A stretch of DNA of 64,000 nucleotides from Phorcus lineatus (GCA_921293015.1 OV121097.1:34845929-34909928), one strand, 5' to 3'. Positions 22,701-34,880 are shown, numbered from the stretch's first letter. The notes: generated by a model not told the origin, from the letters alone. Made by a program: numbers and translations.

Positions 22701-23634
22701 CTGGCTGTCGCGAAAAAGACTATTGTTGACCCAGGAACTAGACCAGGATCACTGATGCTACAGTGACCATTTGGTCCGTATTCACCAGTACACACTTTAT
22801 TATAATTGAAACTTTTTTATTTTCCATCGTATATGTGAAAAGTTTAAATAACAGTTTTGTTTTAAACACAAAAATACAGTTTTGTAAGATCACATTAAAC
22901 CATGATCTTTTTAAGTCATATCTTTCTTTATTTCATGTGTGTCCATACGTTTGATGCTATGATGACCTAATTACTTATTTAACGCATCTTTTGAAAAGGG
23001 TATGTGTGTGCAATTTTATTTTTAAATTCGAAAAAAAAACCTTTGGTTGCCTGCTTTAAACACTCACCATAACTATATGAGCTGCAAATCTAAAAGACAC
23101 CGTCTTACTCGTACAATTTTCTTTCAATTAGATCTACTGTTATGAGGATAATCTCGTTTGAATTACCTTTTTTATTTGAAATCCATTCAAGGAAGAGAAT
23201 GCAGTACAAAGCATATACTTTTGTGTAAATACATTTGATATCACAACATACGATTGAAAACTTTGATAACTACGAAATGCTAATAATCTATTGGCTTCTA
23301 AAAAATCGAAAATGTGGTGAGGTCACTTTCAATTGAGCATTGACATTAAATTATAGACATGTGACACCATCGTATTGCCACTGTTGTTACCGTATTGGTA
23401 TAGGATCTTTTATGTTGTTGTAAAATTAAACAATAGTAGTGGTGTCTGTCGAGTTTGATCTCTCACAAGAGAGTTTGTTTTTAATGGAAATTGTATTCAT
23501 CCCTCTCGGATATTTGTTAGTTAGTCAGTTTGAATAACTATTTATTCTTGTATCGGACTTATGGATAGAAGATTCATCAAACCTGTGACGAAGGTGGACA
23601 TGGTCCAGATAACCAGAAGGCCGACAGAAAACAT
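16444..23634 (-). CDS. Two-domain IgGFc-binding-type transmembrane receptor, gene 1 (six coding exons)
   Basis: Predicted coding exons (minus strand): 23634-23583, 20884-19763, 19339-18143, 17609-17511, 17146-17056 and 16759-16444. They sum to 2877 nt, i.e. 958 residues. Order: signal peptide (residues 1-17), IgGFc-binding-type domain 1 (~18-391), domain 2 (~392-790), Ser/Thr-rich stalk (~791-823), one transmembrane helix (~830-850), cytoplasmic tail to 958. The family is recognised by SSQPIAVFSGTANSTT..TQLLPVEQF, SSKPVMATLC and LGTRYVVSS, typical of the FCGBP N-terminal domain; the FCGBP VWD/mucin part is absent. The family is linked to secreted mucosal proteins, so a membrane form with tail tyrosines suggests a surface recognition receptor, which is inference. 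Ligand unknown. Introns up to exon 5 are phase 1 and the last is phase 2. Splice sites are GT/AG but are unverified without transcripts. Confidence 0.82.
17056..17146 (-). CDS. Gene 1 transmembrane exon
   Basis: It is a 91-nt exon after ATGTTCCAG and before a strong GTAAGT donor. It encodes ENGVTILVVGCLCGF followed by IIFVLVCIVGFLVIR, a single hydrophobic helix with a basic stop-transfer end. Gene 2 has a 91-nt exon with the same VxGCxCGFII core, same phases (1 in, 2 out). Confidence 0.85.
17511..17609 (-). CDS. Gene 1 putative stalk exon (33 codons)
   Basis: An open, phase 1-1, 99-nt segment is framed by CTGACCACAG (acceptor) and GTTG|GTTTGT (donor). It encodes EYTPRTTSELSSVFTT and then DGGLNSDGN, Ser/Thr-rich as expected of a membrane-proximal stalk. 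No counterpart was found in gene 2. Because it is symmetric, it could be skipped without changing frame. It is supported by signals only, so confidence is moderate. Confidence 0.5.
18143..19339 (-). CDS. Gene 1 exon for IgGFc-binding-type domain 2
   Basis: The acceptor is TCTTATTGCAG and the donor is ACGG|GTTTGT, both phase 1, giving 399 codons. Landmarks are VRCSGNDGVKTR, LGTEYVIPSYDLS, SREIAVFFEKLY, LIPSEDFGNEYVLAVGS, FTSSKPVMSYLCLN and CTILPPVERYGDSAVI. It is the same family as domain 1 but diverged, with an extra Cys pair near the start. The pseudogene at 8369-8790 derives from this exon type. Confidence 0.88.
19763..20884 (-). CDS. Gene 1 exon for IgGFc-binding-type domain 1
   Basis: The acceptor is TTTTGATTTCAG before GTACAGATTATC and the donor is AAAG|GTTAGT. 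Both junctions are phase 1, so the 374-codon exon is a symmetric domain cassette. Landmarks in order are TDYLVSVYSSSK, PLPVTALGTRYVVSSC, DLSGTRINSSQPIAVFSG, TQLLPVEQFSDEYVVAV, SSKPVMATLCRS and GLSLAKDELPIK. Several N-glycosylation sequons are present (NSTT, NGTL, NESF). Confidence 0.88.
21408..21693 (-). repeat. SINE family A inserted in the mariner transposase
   Basis: Perfect 11-bp duplications TGCAGTAATAG flank it (21397-21407 and 21694-21704). Removing the insert restores the reading frame of the transposase around ITGAYYCNLL. The minus-strand copy runs from CCACTGGACTCAATACC to the (ACTC)n tail. Confidence 0.85.
22353..22671 (+). repeat. SINE family A inserted upstream of the mariner coding region
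   Basis: Full-length copy: CCACCACTGGACTCGATACC at the 5' end, the hairpin ACGTGCT(22-nt loop)AGCACGT at 22607-22642, then TTAAAC and (ACTC)n. It lies between the mariner N-terminal coding region and the mariner end at ~22800-22836. Confidence 0.82.
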
Positions 23635-23667
23635 CCTTGTTAGACACCTTCAATGCTGGCGCAAGGG
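23583..23667 (-). CDS. Gene 1 signal-peptide exon with 5' UTR stub
   Basis: An acceptor TTTGTTTCAG precedes 23667. Then come 33 nt of untranslated sequence, the ATG at 23634, and MFSVGLLVIWTMSTFVT before a phase-1 donor ACAG|GTTTGA. The hydrophobic core fits a signal peptide. Because an acceptor lies upstream of the ATG, at least one non-coding exon and the promoter must lie further up (above 23667). Gene 2 has the same 33-nt plus 52-nt layout. Confidence 0.75.
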
Positions 23668-23669
23668 CT

Positions 23670-23904
23670 GAAACAAATGGATATCATGTGTATTTAATAC
23701 CAAATCGAATACAATTTGAAAAAAAAACAGTATAAAAATGTCATAGACACAGAGAGGTTTCAGTTAACGAATCCTTTTAACCATATCATCAATGCATAAA
23801 AGGATGTTTTAATCGTAATTTGCATTTTTTAAACTCTCTTTTATCCCACAATTAAAAGCACTTAAAGCTTAATGTTTAAAAGCATTAGACCTTTTAACGG
23901 TCGT
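23670..23904. other. Unassigned AT-rich spacer
   Basis: It lies between the gene 1 ATG-bearing exon and the LINE. No upstream non-coding exon or promoter could be identified. Confidence 0.3.
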
Positions 23905-25275
23905 ATCAAATGCTAAATGCGGTGGAGATGAAGAAACCCTTCTACATCTCTATCGATCACTATCCCCTGAAAACTGGACTATGGATCAATAATCTATGGA
24001 TCTGCGCGCCCCTCATATATCAAAATGTTACATACAATCCACCAACAGGGTCTAAGACTTTGTCTTGGAGCCTTCAGAACATCTCCCGTTGAAAGCCTTT
24101 ACGTTGAGGCTGATGAGCCATCTCTTGCAGATCGGCGCATTAAGTTAGCACTTCAATATGTAACTAGGCTCAAATCCAACCCTTCAAATCCAGCTTACAA
24201 CTGCGTATTTAATCCTGAATACCAGCAGTTGTATTTTTTTAAACCAAAAGCAATTCAACCTCTCGGTATCCGTATTCAACAACATGTTAAAGATTCGGAT
24301 ATCGACCTCTCAACTATTGCAGAACACGGCATACTGGCCACTCCACCATGGCAGATGGTCAAGCCCCGTGTTGATCTCAGCTTAACCGCTCATAAAAAAT
24401 CTGACACCAATCAGCTAATATTCCAGCAGGCTTTCAACAAAACTCAGAGATTTCTATTCTGACCACAAACCAGTTTATACTGATGGTTCTAAGGATGGCA
24501 TGACAGTTGCAGCAGCAGCAACTGTTACACCTTCAACAACTTATGCTTCAAGGCTACTCACTGAAGCAAAGGCCATCCTAAAGGCCATTCAGCATATAAA
24601 AAAACTCATCTCCTAACAACTACATAATATTTTCAGACTCTCTCTCTTGTTTACAAGCAATTAAAAATTGTAAACTTGATCACCCCATTATTAGGGATAT
24701 TTTAACTGTTCACAACTAAAGTTCTATATACAGATTCCAAACCTGCTATCAAATCGTACATCAAACAGCGTTGGCGGTCCCAATGGGACCAACAACAACA
24801 CAATAAACTTCATGCAATACAACCTCATTTAAGTCATAAATCTCTATCTTCTTTTACCCGTCAGGAAGCATGTGTTTTGCGACGATGTCGCATTGGACAC
24901 ACCCATCTCACCCATTCATATCTTTTAAAGGGGGAAGACCCTCCTGTGTGTATTCCCTGTCAGTGTTCACTCACAGTTAAGCACATCCTGTGCGAATGCT
25001 GGGACACTGAACAAGTAAGGGAAACATTTTACACAAATGTTTCAATTTCACAACTTTTTAGTCAAAGGAAATCAATCTATTTGGTAAGTTGTAAAATTTT
25101 ATACATAGTATATCAGCTTTTTACCTACTCTTTGATATTTTGCTGATGTTTTTACAGCCTTCGTGCGGCATCATGTTTTTGCTTCAGCAATCAATTTCTT
25201 TTTATTAAATCTCACGCCGCTAATGACTAAAATATTGCCTAAGCGGCGTTAAACAATAACTCACTCACTCACTCA
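23905..25275 (+). mobile_element. I/Nimb-like LINE, 3' part (RT C-terminus, RNase H, 3' hairpin)
   Basis: From ~23955 the frame reads LDYGSIIYGSARPSYIKM, then QGLRLCLGAFRTSPVESLYV, the RT C-terminal region of I-superfamily LINEs. After a frame break at ~24465 an RNase H domain follows: YTDGSKDG (catalytic Asp), TEAKAILKAI (Glu), IFSDSLSCLQAI (Asp). The segment that normally holds WVPSHVG is deleted. The C-terminus RRCRIGHTHLTHSYLL and CIPCQCSLTVKHILCEC completes the ORF at ~25146. The 3' end is a 7-bp stem hairpin (25214-25249), TTAAAC and (ACTC)n. It is inactive but defines the 3' end shared with the SINEs. Confidence 0.85.
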
Positions 25276-25475
25276 CTCTTTAAGCTAGGAGAACTATTTT
25301 AAAGTACTCCGGTTATCATTCATATGTTTAGTGACGGTCATTAAAATGCGCACATATCTAAAACTGTTAAGGTACGCAAATTATTCAAAATATGATTGAC
25401 AAGAAAGTCTAATTTCTTATTCGAAAATTTCAACAAAAAATCATGAGCAGAATATTGTGAACCAACCTGAACGCA

Positions 25476-25520
25476 TGTAGCGACCCAAACCGGGACACGA
25501 CCCAAACCGGGGAAATCGAT
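25476..25520 (+). repeat. Left terminal inverted repeat of the 16.4-kb element
   Basis: It contains CGACCCAAACCGGG twice in direct orientation, 17 bp apart. About 40 of 45 positions match the reverse complement of 41792-41835. It is preceded by AACGCA at 25470-25475. Confidence 0.8.
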
Positions 25521-26579
25521 CCAAGTTTTAGACTCAACTCATTTCCATAATTTGCTGCGGAGAGTTTTAGATCACGTGAAGGAAGTCATTGAAAACTTGT
25601 AATGTAGTTTAAATGGAAAACGATTACGGCAAATTGAAAATCATTGTTTATAGAGATCCATAATATTTAGAAAGGTTTATTTGGTATTGATCACTTATTT
25701 TGCCATATGTGTTTCATGCAATATATGAATGATAGTGTCAGAGAGGCCCATTTAAACCTAAGTTGGAACAACAATGTTCATTTGCGGTAAATCACTTTAA
25801 AAAAGATATTGACATATTTTTCATGCTTATGTAATCTAAAAAATGAATGTAAACATTAATGTCCAAATTTGTTTTAATTGTTTACACTTTTGAATGTCAC
25901 AGAGTTAGTGATATATAATTATGTATACTTAATCTCCAGTCTTATGTCACTATATTGATTATGAGTGGTTTGGTACATTGAGAAAGAAAGCTGAATGAAA
26001 TAATTAGTGGATTTATCAAACCACGTATTTTTAACAGGTGAATAAACCTCTGTATGGCGTGCGGCATAGTCTAGTTCGATAACAGTTTTCGCTTCGTTTT
26101 TCTTCTTCGATTACTAATAATCAGATTGAGTCATGAAGTGTTTGACCCTCTGAAGATAATGCATTTGGGATAAATATTAACTTCATTTGGGAAAATTTTA
26201 AGAAATAAACTTTCCCAAAACGTGCTACTGCTCCTTTGAAATTCTATTTCTTAAGTTTTCAGTCTACTGTCATCGGACTAGGAGAAGAATACATGCTATG
26301 TACCAGCTACATATGAATACATTCATAAGTGTAATTTTTCTGAGATTAAAATATAACAATTTACCATTGAACTTTCAAAAACAAAAAAGATTTTGATAGA
26401 TTTCCTTCTAGAACCTTTCCGCACATTACAAAAAAAACCCCATACATACAAGACGGCATGTCAAGGTTTCATAAATGTATGGGCATAAATGTATATAAGC
26501 AAAGCCTTGATGTAATCAGGTTATCAAGTTTGGATTGAGGTTATGACACGAGTATAAATATATTTGTTTCAAAACTTAA

Positions 26580-29500
26580 ATGCGTACCCTCGGCAGAAGA
26601 ATAGATTTCGTTATGTTTTCCGTCCGCATTTGGTCGAAATTGTATTCAATTACACTTATGCAAAATTTTGAATTTGTTCCCAAAAAAGAGTGTATCTGGT
26701 AGCTGAACATGTTGAAACAAAACTACGCACTGTTTGGTGTGCAGTATAGAATTTAAAGACGTTTTACCGTTTAGGTCCAGGGTCCAATGAACTATTTCAA
26801 AATATGCCAAATAACTAAGAGTGATGAAAAGTAGCCAACCTTATAAAATTCATCGCGAAACATGAATCTATATATATCAAAAGTATATATTTTAAAGGCG
26901 TTTTCCCGTAACAATTAACTACTTCAAACCAAAGCCAAAAATCTAATTCTTTACCAATGGTAGCTAAACTTGCCAGATGATCTTGTATCATTATTATATA
27001 TATGTTAAAACAAATTTGCGCACCACTATAGATTTAAAAGACGTTTTCCCGTTTTGGGTCGAGATCCTGTCATTATTGAAATATTCAAACCTATGTAAAA
27101 TATCTATTAGTTGACCAATGGTAGCCAAACTTGCCAGATCATCTTGCATCATGACTCTACACATGTTAAAACAAAATTGCTCACCATTGGCTCAAAAGTA
27201 TAGATTTTAAAGACGTTTTCCCGTTTTGGGTCGAGGTCCTGTCAAAATTGAAATATTTAAACCTATGTAAAATATCTATTAGTTGACCAATGGTAGCCAA
27301 ACTTGCCAGATCATCGTGTATCATGAATCTACACATGTTAAAACAAAATTGCGCACCATTGGGTCGAAAATATAAATTTTAAAGACGTTTTCCCGTTTTG
27401 GGTCGAGGTCCTGTCAAAATTGAAATATTTAAACCTATGTAAAATATCTATTAGTTGACCAATGGTAGCCAAACTTGCCAGATCATCGTGTATCATGAAT
27501 CTACACATGTTAAAACAAATTTGCGCACCATTGGGTAAAAAATATAGATTTTAAAGGCGTTTTCCCGTTTTGGGTCGAGGTCCTGTCAAAATTGAAATGT
27601 TCAAACCTATGTAAAATATCTAATACTTGACACAAGGTAGCCAAACTTGCCAGATCATCTTGTATCATGATCATATACATGTTAAAACAAATTTGCGCAC
27701 CATTGGGTCGAAAATATAGATTTTAAAGACGTTTTCCCGTTTTGGGTCGAGGTCCTGTCAAAATTGATATATTCAAACCTATGTCAAATATCTATTAGTT
27801 GACCAATGGTAGCCAAACTTGCCAGATCATCGTGCATCATGACTCTACACACGTAAAAACAAAATTGCGTACCATTGGGACGAAAATATAGATTTTAAAG
27901 ACGTTTTCCCGTTTTGGGTCGAGGTCCTGTCAACATTGATATATTCAAACCTATGTAAAATAGCTATTAGTTGACCAGTGGTAGCCAAACTTGCCAGATC
28001 ATCTTGTATCATAATTATATACATGTTAAAACAAATTTGCGCACCATTGGGGCGAATCTAAAGATTTTAAAGGCGTTTTCCCGTTTTGGGTCGAGGTCCT
28101 GTCAAAATTGATATATTCAAACCTATGTCAAATATCTATTAGTTGACCAATGGTAGCCAAACTTGCCAGATCATCGTGCATCATGACTCTACACACGTTA
28201 AAACTAAATTGCGCACCATTGGGGCGAAACTATAGATTTTAAAGGCGTTTTCCCGTTTTGGGTCGAGGTCCTGTCAAAATTGAAATATTCAAACCTATGT
28301 ATAATATCTAATACCTGACACAAGGTAGCCAAACTTGCCAGATCATCTTGTATCATGATCATATACATGTTAAAACAAATTTGCGCACCATTGGGTCGAA
28401 ATTATAGATTTTAAAGACGTTTTCCCGTTTTGGGTCGAGGTCCTGTCAAAATTGATATATTCAAACCTATGTCAAATATCTATTAGTTGACCAATGGTAG
28501 CCAAACTTGCCAGATCATCGTGCATCATGGCTTTCCACACGTTAAAACAAAATTGCGCACCATTGGGACGAAAATATAGATTTTAAAGACGTTTTCCCGT
28601 TTTGGGTCGAGGTCCTGTCAAAATTGAAATATTCAAACCTATGTATAATATCTATTAGTTGACCAGTGGTAGCCAAAATTGCCAGATCATTTTGTATCAT
28701 GATTATATACATGTTAAAACAAAATTGCGCACCATTGGGTCGAAATTATAGATTTTAAAGACGTTTTCCCGTTTTGGGTCGAGGTCCTGTCAAAATTGAT
28801 ATATTCAAACCTATGTAAAATATCTATTAGTTGACCAGTGGTAGCCAAACTTGCCAGATCATCTTGTATCATGATTATATACATGTTAAAACAAAATTGC
28901 GCACCAATGGGGCGAAACTATAGATTTTAAAGGCGTTTTCCCGTTTTGGGTCGAGGTCCTGTAAAAATTGAAATATTCAAACCTATGTATAATATCTAAT
29001 ACCTGACACAAGGTAGCCAAACTTGCCAGATCATCTTGTATCATGATCATATACATGTTAAAACAAATTTGCGCACCATTGGGTCGAAATTATAGATTTT
29101 AAAGACGTTTTCCCGTTTTGGGTCGAGGTCCTGTCAAAATTGATATATTCAAACCTATGTCAAATATCTATTAGTTGACCAATGGTAGCCAAACTTGCCA
29201 GATCATCGTGCATCATGGCTTTCCACGCGTTAAAACAAAATTGCGCACCATTGGGACGAAAATATAGATTTTAAAGACGTTTTCCCGTTTTGGGTCGAGG
29301 TCCTGTCAAAATTGAAATATTCAAACCTATGTAAAATATCTATTATTTGACCAATGGTAGCCAAACTTGCCAGATCATCGTGCATCATAGCTTTCCACAC
29401 GTTAAAACAAAATTGCGCACCATTGGGACGAAAATATAGATTTTAAAGACGTTTTCCCGTTTTGGGTCGAGGTCCTGTCAAAATTGAAATATTCAAACCT

Positions 29501-30400
29501 ATGTATAATATCTATTAGTTGACCAGTGGTAGCAAAACTTGCCAGATCATCGTGTATCATGAATCTACACATGTTTAAACAAAATTGCGCACCATTGGGT
29601 CGAAAATATAAATCTTAAAGACGTTTTCCCGTTTTGGGTCGAGGTCCTGTCAAAATTAACAAATTCAAACCTATGTAAAATATCTAATACTTGACCAATG
29701 GTAGCCAAACTTGCCAGATCATCGTGTATCATGAATCTACACATGTTAAAACAAAATTGCGCACCATTGGGTCGAAAATATAAATTTTAAAGACGTTTTC
29801 CCGTTTTGGGTCGAGGTCCTGTCAAAATTAACAAATTCAAACCTATGTAAAATATCTAATACTTGACCAATGGTAGCCAAACTTGCCAGATCATCGTGTA
29901 TCATGAATCTACACATGTTAAAACAAAATTGCGCACCATTGGGTCGAAAATATAAATTTTAAAGACGTTTTCCCGTTTTGGGTCGAGGTCCTGTCAAAAT
30001 TAACAAATTCAAACCTATGTAAAATATCTAATACTTGACCAATGGTAGCCAAACTTGCCAGATCATCGTGTATCATGAATCTACACATGTTAAAACAAAA
30101 TTGCGCACCATTGGGTCGAAAATATAAATTTTAAAGACGTTTTCCCGTTTTGGGTCGAGGTCAAATATCCAATAGTTGACCAAAGAAAACCAAACTTCCA
30201 GATCATCGTGTATCGTGAATCTACATATGTTAAACATAATTATGCACTATTGAGTAAAATATAGCTTTTAAAGACGTTTTCCCGTTTTGGGTCGTTTTAT
30301 TTCGAAATTAACAAATTCAAACATTTACCAAATATTCATTAGTTGATCAATCGTAGCTAAACTTGCCAGATAACCGTGTGTAATGAAGTTTGGCAAACCA
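26580..30400 (+). repeat. 172-bp satellite array A, ~20 regular monomers plus degenerate edges
   Basis: AGACGTTTTCCCGTTTTGGG recurs every 172 bp (e.g. 27211, 27383, 27555, 27727, 27899). Central copies are nearly identical. Monomers at both edges (26580-26950 and 30150-30400) are clearly diverged, as expected when unequal exchange homogenises only the interior. Variant monomers recur every 688 bp (CACAAGG at 27631, 28319, 29007), a four-monomer higher-order repeat. The last three copies before 30130 are almost identical to each other. Confidence 0.95.
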
Positions 30401-30429
30401 ACCTAATTTTTTTTTAATAGGGCTCAATA

Positions 30430-32755
30430 GGTTAGTTGTTACAAACGTTTTCTCTCTTTACATTAACGCCTAATGGTATATAAACCAACATACTAATCCA
30501 TTGTTCTTGACGATTTCGTAGATTACTTAAAAACATTTGTCATTGTTTTGGAGCACAGTTCACTTTTAATCAAGAGGTTTCATTAAGCCGCCTCCAACTT
30601 AAATAGATTGCATCACTGTTTATCATATTCTCATGATTTTCACTCTCATGATTTCATTGTTTTTTAATGCTTTTCTTATTTGCTAATCAGATTTGATAAA
30701 CACCAACAGTTTTTATCTATTGATTTTGGCCAGGCATATGACTGTATATACATTTAAATAATTACTGAATCTTAAAGTTCAAAGTAAATGGCCTTACATT
30801 TAGTTTAATAATGTAAAGGTTGCATTTTTGATTTCTATAGAAGTTATCACATTTATCAATCGGTTGTTATTACCTTCTGAGGGGAGTGGTGTAAGTGCCA
30901 TATGATATTTAAATATTATCGTATTCTGGTTGTTTTAGTTTTGTGGAGGAATTTTCTGGTAAGTGACTATAGGCTACTTTCAAACTCAATTACAAAATTT
31001 AGTTATAAACTGAAATACCGAGGATTGATTAATATGGATGTTTTCAGTTGATAACGACAAAGTTGAGTCCTGAACCATTCTTAACTTCAGGCTTAAGTGA
31101 CTAGACTTGGACGCATTTTACAGACTTCCAATAATTTTCGCAATAGGGTCTTTACTTGACATCAACCGCAGACCAATTTGATAAATATTACAATTAATTT
31201 CAAGTGAGTATAATTTCCCCCATAGTTAATCGTATTAATTTGATGGATAATCATTTCAAAAACTTTGATCAATTATTCAAATGTTTATCTTCCTTAGCTA
31301 TAGCATTTTTAAAATGTTGAAATAAGAAAATACTCATATTTATTGCTTTCCGACAATTGCTTAGGCACACTATTCTTAAAGTTTACCGTCTAAGGCTCAG
31401 AGAGACATACAGAGAGTATATATTTGGTATAAATATTTTGGATTTCGAAAATTTAAGATATGAAGTAAGGAGTTAGTAGATACCAAAAATAAGAGAGCCA
31501 TGGTCTATGTAGTTCAACAGACTTGGTGGTGTTGATGTTCAAGACGAAGATGTATATCCGTTAGATCTCCAAATGAAATACCAAAATTGTCCAGTGTCAG
31601 AGCACTAGATAAGATGTCTTAACACAAATTTCGAAGAAAGTTGATGAAACCATGTAATATTCCTTAAATCATAATCCTGAAAAGACAACAGATTTTTTTA
31701 AAATAATGATAGTCATGCCTTCATTTACACATTACTCTTATACATTTGCTCTTTTATGTCTTAACGCATTTAAAACAACTAAAACATGCTTTAAATGAGC
31801 AAAAAATATATTTCCAACAACATCCCACTTCTATCTTCTGACCCCACCACTTTTGTTATCAACCTTTCCCAAATTAACGTTCACCAAACCTCTGCCAATA
31901 CGCAACAGAAATTGCAAGGGTGTCAAATGTCGACTTGCTTGTCCCTTTTTACTGTGTGCCCAGTCCACTGTTTGCAAGGGCTGTCTGAACAAGCTCAGTC
32001 ATACGCTTCAAAATTTATTAATTGTTTTTTAGTTTACTTTTTAATTGAGCTTCAGACATGAACTTGGGCTAGATTGAATCCTCCTAACCGCATCAATATG
32101 ATTCAACTTAACTGATCACCTGACAAAGCTTTTGGAAAATATAGGCCTTTTTATTTTGCAACCCGGTCACGCCATATGAACCCCTGCCACACTCATGTTT
32201 CTGGGGTTAGGACAATGAAATTTAACCATCATTGTCTCAAACATACAAAGATGATATTCTCAAAACATAAGATCCCAAGCATGACTGAAGTCTTGTCTGA
32301 AACAAAGGCGATAGAATGTTTCAGGTTGGGTATTCTGTAACGACATTATTTGAACGGCGGCCAAGATAAAATCTAATCTAATCTAATCTGCAAGGTGTTT
32401 CCCCCTCTCCCAAGTTTCAATTTTAGGAGTCGTCTGTTTTGGTGGAGAAGTCGAAAATGTCAAATGTTCATCGGACATCGGATTAAGGGCCATGTCATAC
32501 CTTTCAGGTCTGATCGGCTTATAAAATGAGTTAAAGATTAAAGAGACCCCCACATGAGTTGTTCGAATAACATATGCTAAACTTGTGGTGTCATTGCCAA
32601 AAGGTAACACTTGTCTTCTAATCAGTTCATTTGGGCGACAATATAAAGGGAAAAATTTGCGATATTGATTGAAAATAGGATGCGCATCAATGAGTCATAC
32701 ATAACTTTTAAACTAATGCAGGTGGCAGATTGCATTTGAGTTGGTATTATCTAAA
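30430..32755. other. Central spacer of the 16.4-kb element, left part
   Basis: No coding frame of the element was recognised. A short (TAATC)n run lies near 32370-32388. The frame at 31795-32061 shows no recognisable domain. Confidence 0.35.
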
Positions 32756-32756
32756 A

Positions 32757-33991
32757 AGTTATTCGAGGGGAAGTCAATAATCCGAGAAGTGACTATTGAT
32801 ACACCCCTAAAGACACCATCGTTGATCTCATTATTTAGATAGGCCATCTGATGACTGTTAACAGACACCCCGTCACGATCATTCACTTGAGATTTACAGC
32901 CTGTTGAATAAAGGTACTCTCCTGTAATCATGGAAAGTTCTAAAACTGAGCATCGTGCGGTTATCAAGTTTCTCACAAAAGAAGGGGTGAATGCGACCCT
33001 AATACATAAACATATGACCAATGTGTATGGGAAACAGCCCCCAATATTCTACTGTTGCAAAATGGTCAGCTGAGTTATAGCGGGTTAGCAGCTCTTTGGA
33101 TGATGACCCACGGTCAGGAAGGCCTGTTGAAGTCATTTAATCATGTCTGATCGTAGAATAAAGGTGAACGAGATATCTTCAGAGTGTGGCATTTCTCACG
33201 GAAGTGTTTGCACCATAATTCATGAGCACTTGACCAACGTGTTTACAAGATGGATACCACAAAACTGATCAACACTAAAGAGTTGAATCCAGTCGTGAGC
33301 TCTTTGACATCTACAATGCTGATCCCGATAACTTTCATTCCCGTTTGCTTACAGGGGAAGAAACATGGATTCATCACTGGGATCCTGACACCGAGAAAGA
33401 ATGCATGCAATGAAAGCACAAGCACTCTCCTCATCCAAAAAGTTCAGAACTAAGCCTTCTGCTGGCAGGATCATGGCGACTATTTTTTGGGAATCAAAGG
33501 GCGTGATATCTATATAATGTAAACCGTCTAAAACTACAGTAACAGGAGCTTACTATGCTGACTTGTTGCGGCGATCAAGAGGAAGAGGCGCGGCATGTTG
33601 ACTGCTGGAGTTATGCTTCTTCATGACAACGCTCCAGTTCAAAAGAGTAGTACCGCACAGGCTGCGTTTCAACAATTTGGCTTTTAACATCTTAACCTTC
33701 CCCCTTACAGTCTAGATCTGTCCAAAAGCGACTTCTACCTGTTTCGCATTTTGAAATTAAACCTGCGTGGTACGAGATTTTGCATGATGATGAACTCATG
33801 GCAGCTACTTAGGCATGAATGAGGGGCCAGTCAGAAGACTTCTACCGCAACGGCATAGACAGTCTCAAAGACAAAAGGCCTAGGTGCATCGAGGTCCAGG
33901 GAAAATATATTGAAAAATGAAATCAATATCGCAACCATTGGCTTCTTTTTTTATATCCATTTTGATGAACTTATTTACGTCCCCTCGTAGT
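32757..33991 (+). mobile_element. Mariner-like element relic, nearly full length
   Basis: The left end TTCGAGGGGAAGTCAATAAT (~32762) and the right end, read inverted, CTACGAGGGGACGTAAATAA (~33990) are matching inverted repeats, and 1.23 kb fits a mariner. Between them the plus strand reads DGRPVEV-like sequence, ISSECGISHGSVCTIIHEHL, EETWIHHWDPDTEKECMQ, PSAGRIMATIFWESKG, LHDNAPVQKSSTAQAAFQQF and YSLDLSKSDFYLF. Stops and frameshifts interrupt it. It is a passenger inside the larger element. Confidence 0.8.
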
Positions 33992-33999
33992 TACTATTA

Positions 34000-34880
34000 T
34001 TCATAATAACTGACAATGTGATTTCGCGTTTGGGTTTCATTCAAAACATTTGTTTAAAGCAAATAAGTGTCTTTAATCTACCTAATCCCTGTCGGAAATG
34101 TATTTAAATTTGTTTACATGATCAGTGAAGGTCTTCATATTATGTTTTAAGAAAACTTCCGTTTATTATTTTTCTGTGCATAAGCGGGAGAATCTACATA
34201 ATGTTAAAACATATTTTTGACACTTGAGGAAATTAGGTATTGAATGATGAGATATACATTATCAGTGTTTATCATTATAACAGATGCAATCTTTCATGTG
34301 TTTTTTTTAACCGATAGATTTACGATAGGTGGGTAATAACTAAATTGAAATAACTTTGTAAATGCAGACATTTGAACAAAAGATATTTCCTTTGCTGATT
34401 GTTTTTGTTGTTTTTTAAGGGGGTTATAGTTTGCAAATTGGTCAAATTATTAAAGTTTTACTGAATTTGTTCTAAAAGATAGGTGTCAAATGTAACTCCG
34501 AATTGTGTTTTTTTAAACCTTAATTTGTTCATTGATTATGCATAAGTGCAAAAATTAACATAATATTTTTTAACGGAATATCCTAGCTTCGTGCCATAAA
34601 TGTTTCATGAATGGGAAAACAGTCTACTTCTCACGTTCACATTAATTCAAATATTGCTAAATTACCTGAGGAAACTCAAAAACGAAAATTTAAAATCATT
34701 ACATTTTATTCTGCGACTGTTTTCCTTATTTGAAACGTAAACTTACACTCGACCAAAATTGTTTTTATAATTATCCTTTTATCATTTCGATTTGAGTCTG
34801 AGTTTTAATATCACAGTAATTTGATAAACAAACATCTTCAGAAGATCACATTTCACACAGGTCTTTCAGAATTCAAACTC
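34000..34880. other. Central spacer of the 16.4-kb element, right part
   Basis: It is AT-rich with no recognisable coding or repeat signal. Confidence 0.3.

Larger units (their letters stand above)
20957..22836 (-). mobile_element. Mariner-like element in gene 1 intron, interrupted by two SINEs
   Basis: The right end is marked by GTACGAGGGGATATAAAA at ~20966 with ATTGAAACTTTTTTAT-type sequence in inverted form. The matching opposite end is ATAATTGAAACTTTTTTAT at ~22802-22820. The minus-strand frame 22312-21700 encodes an HTH region (KGHTARQIHDEM, SYDTVVRWKRNF, DEPRSGRPS) and the catalytic region start (TMDGCWIYQYDPETKE, SPPPKKAK). It continues after the SINE (21407 down to ~21150) as DYAPAHT and HLPDLAPGDFF. 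A frameshift near 22313 and the insertions make it inactive. It accounts for most of the excess length of gene 1 intron 1 over gene 2's 505-bp equivalent. Confidence 0.8.
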
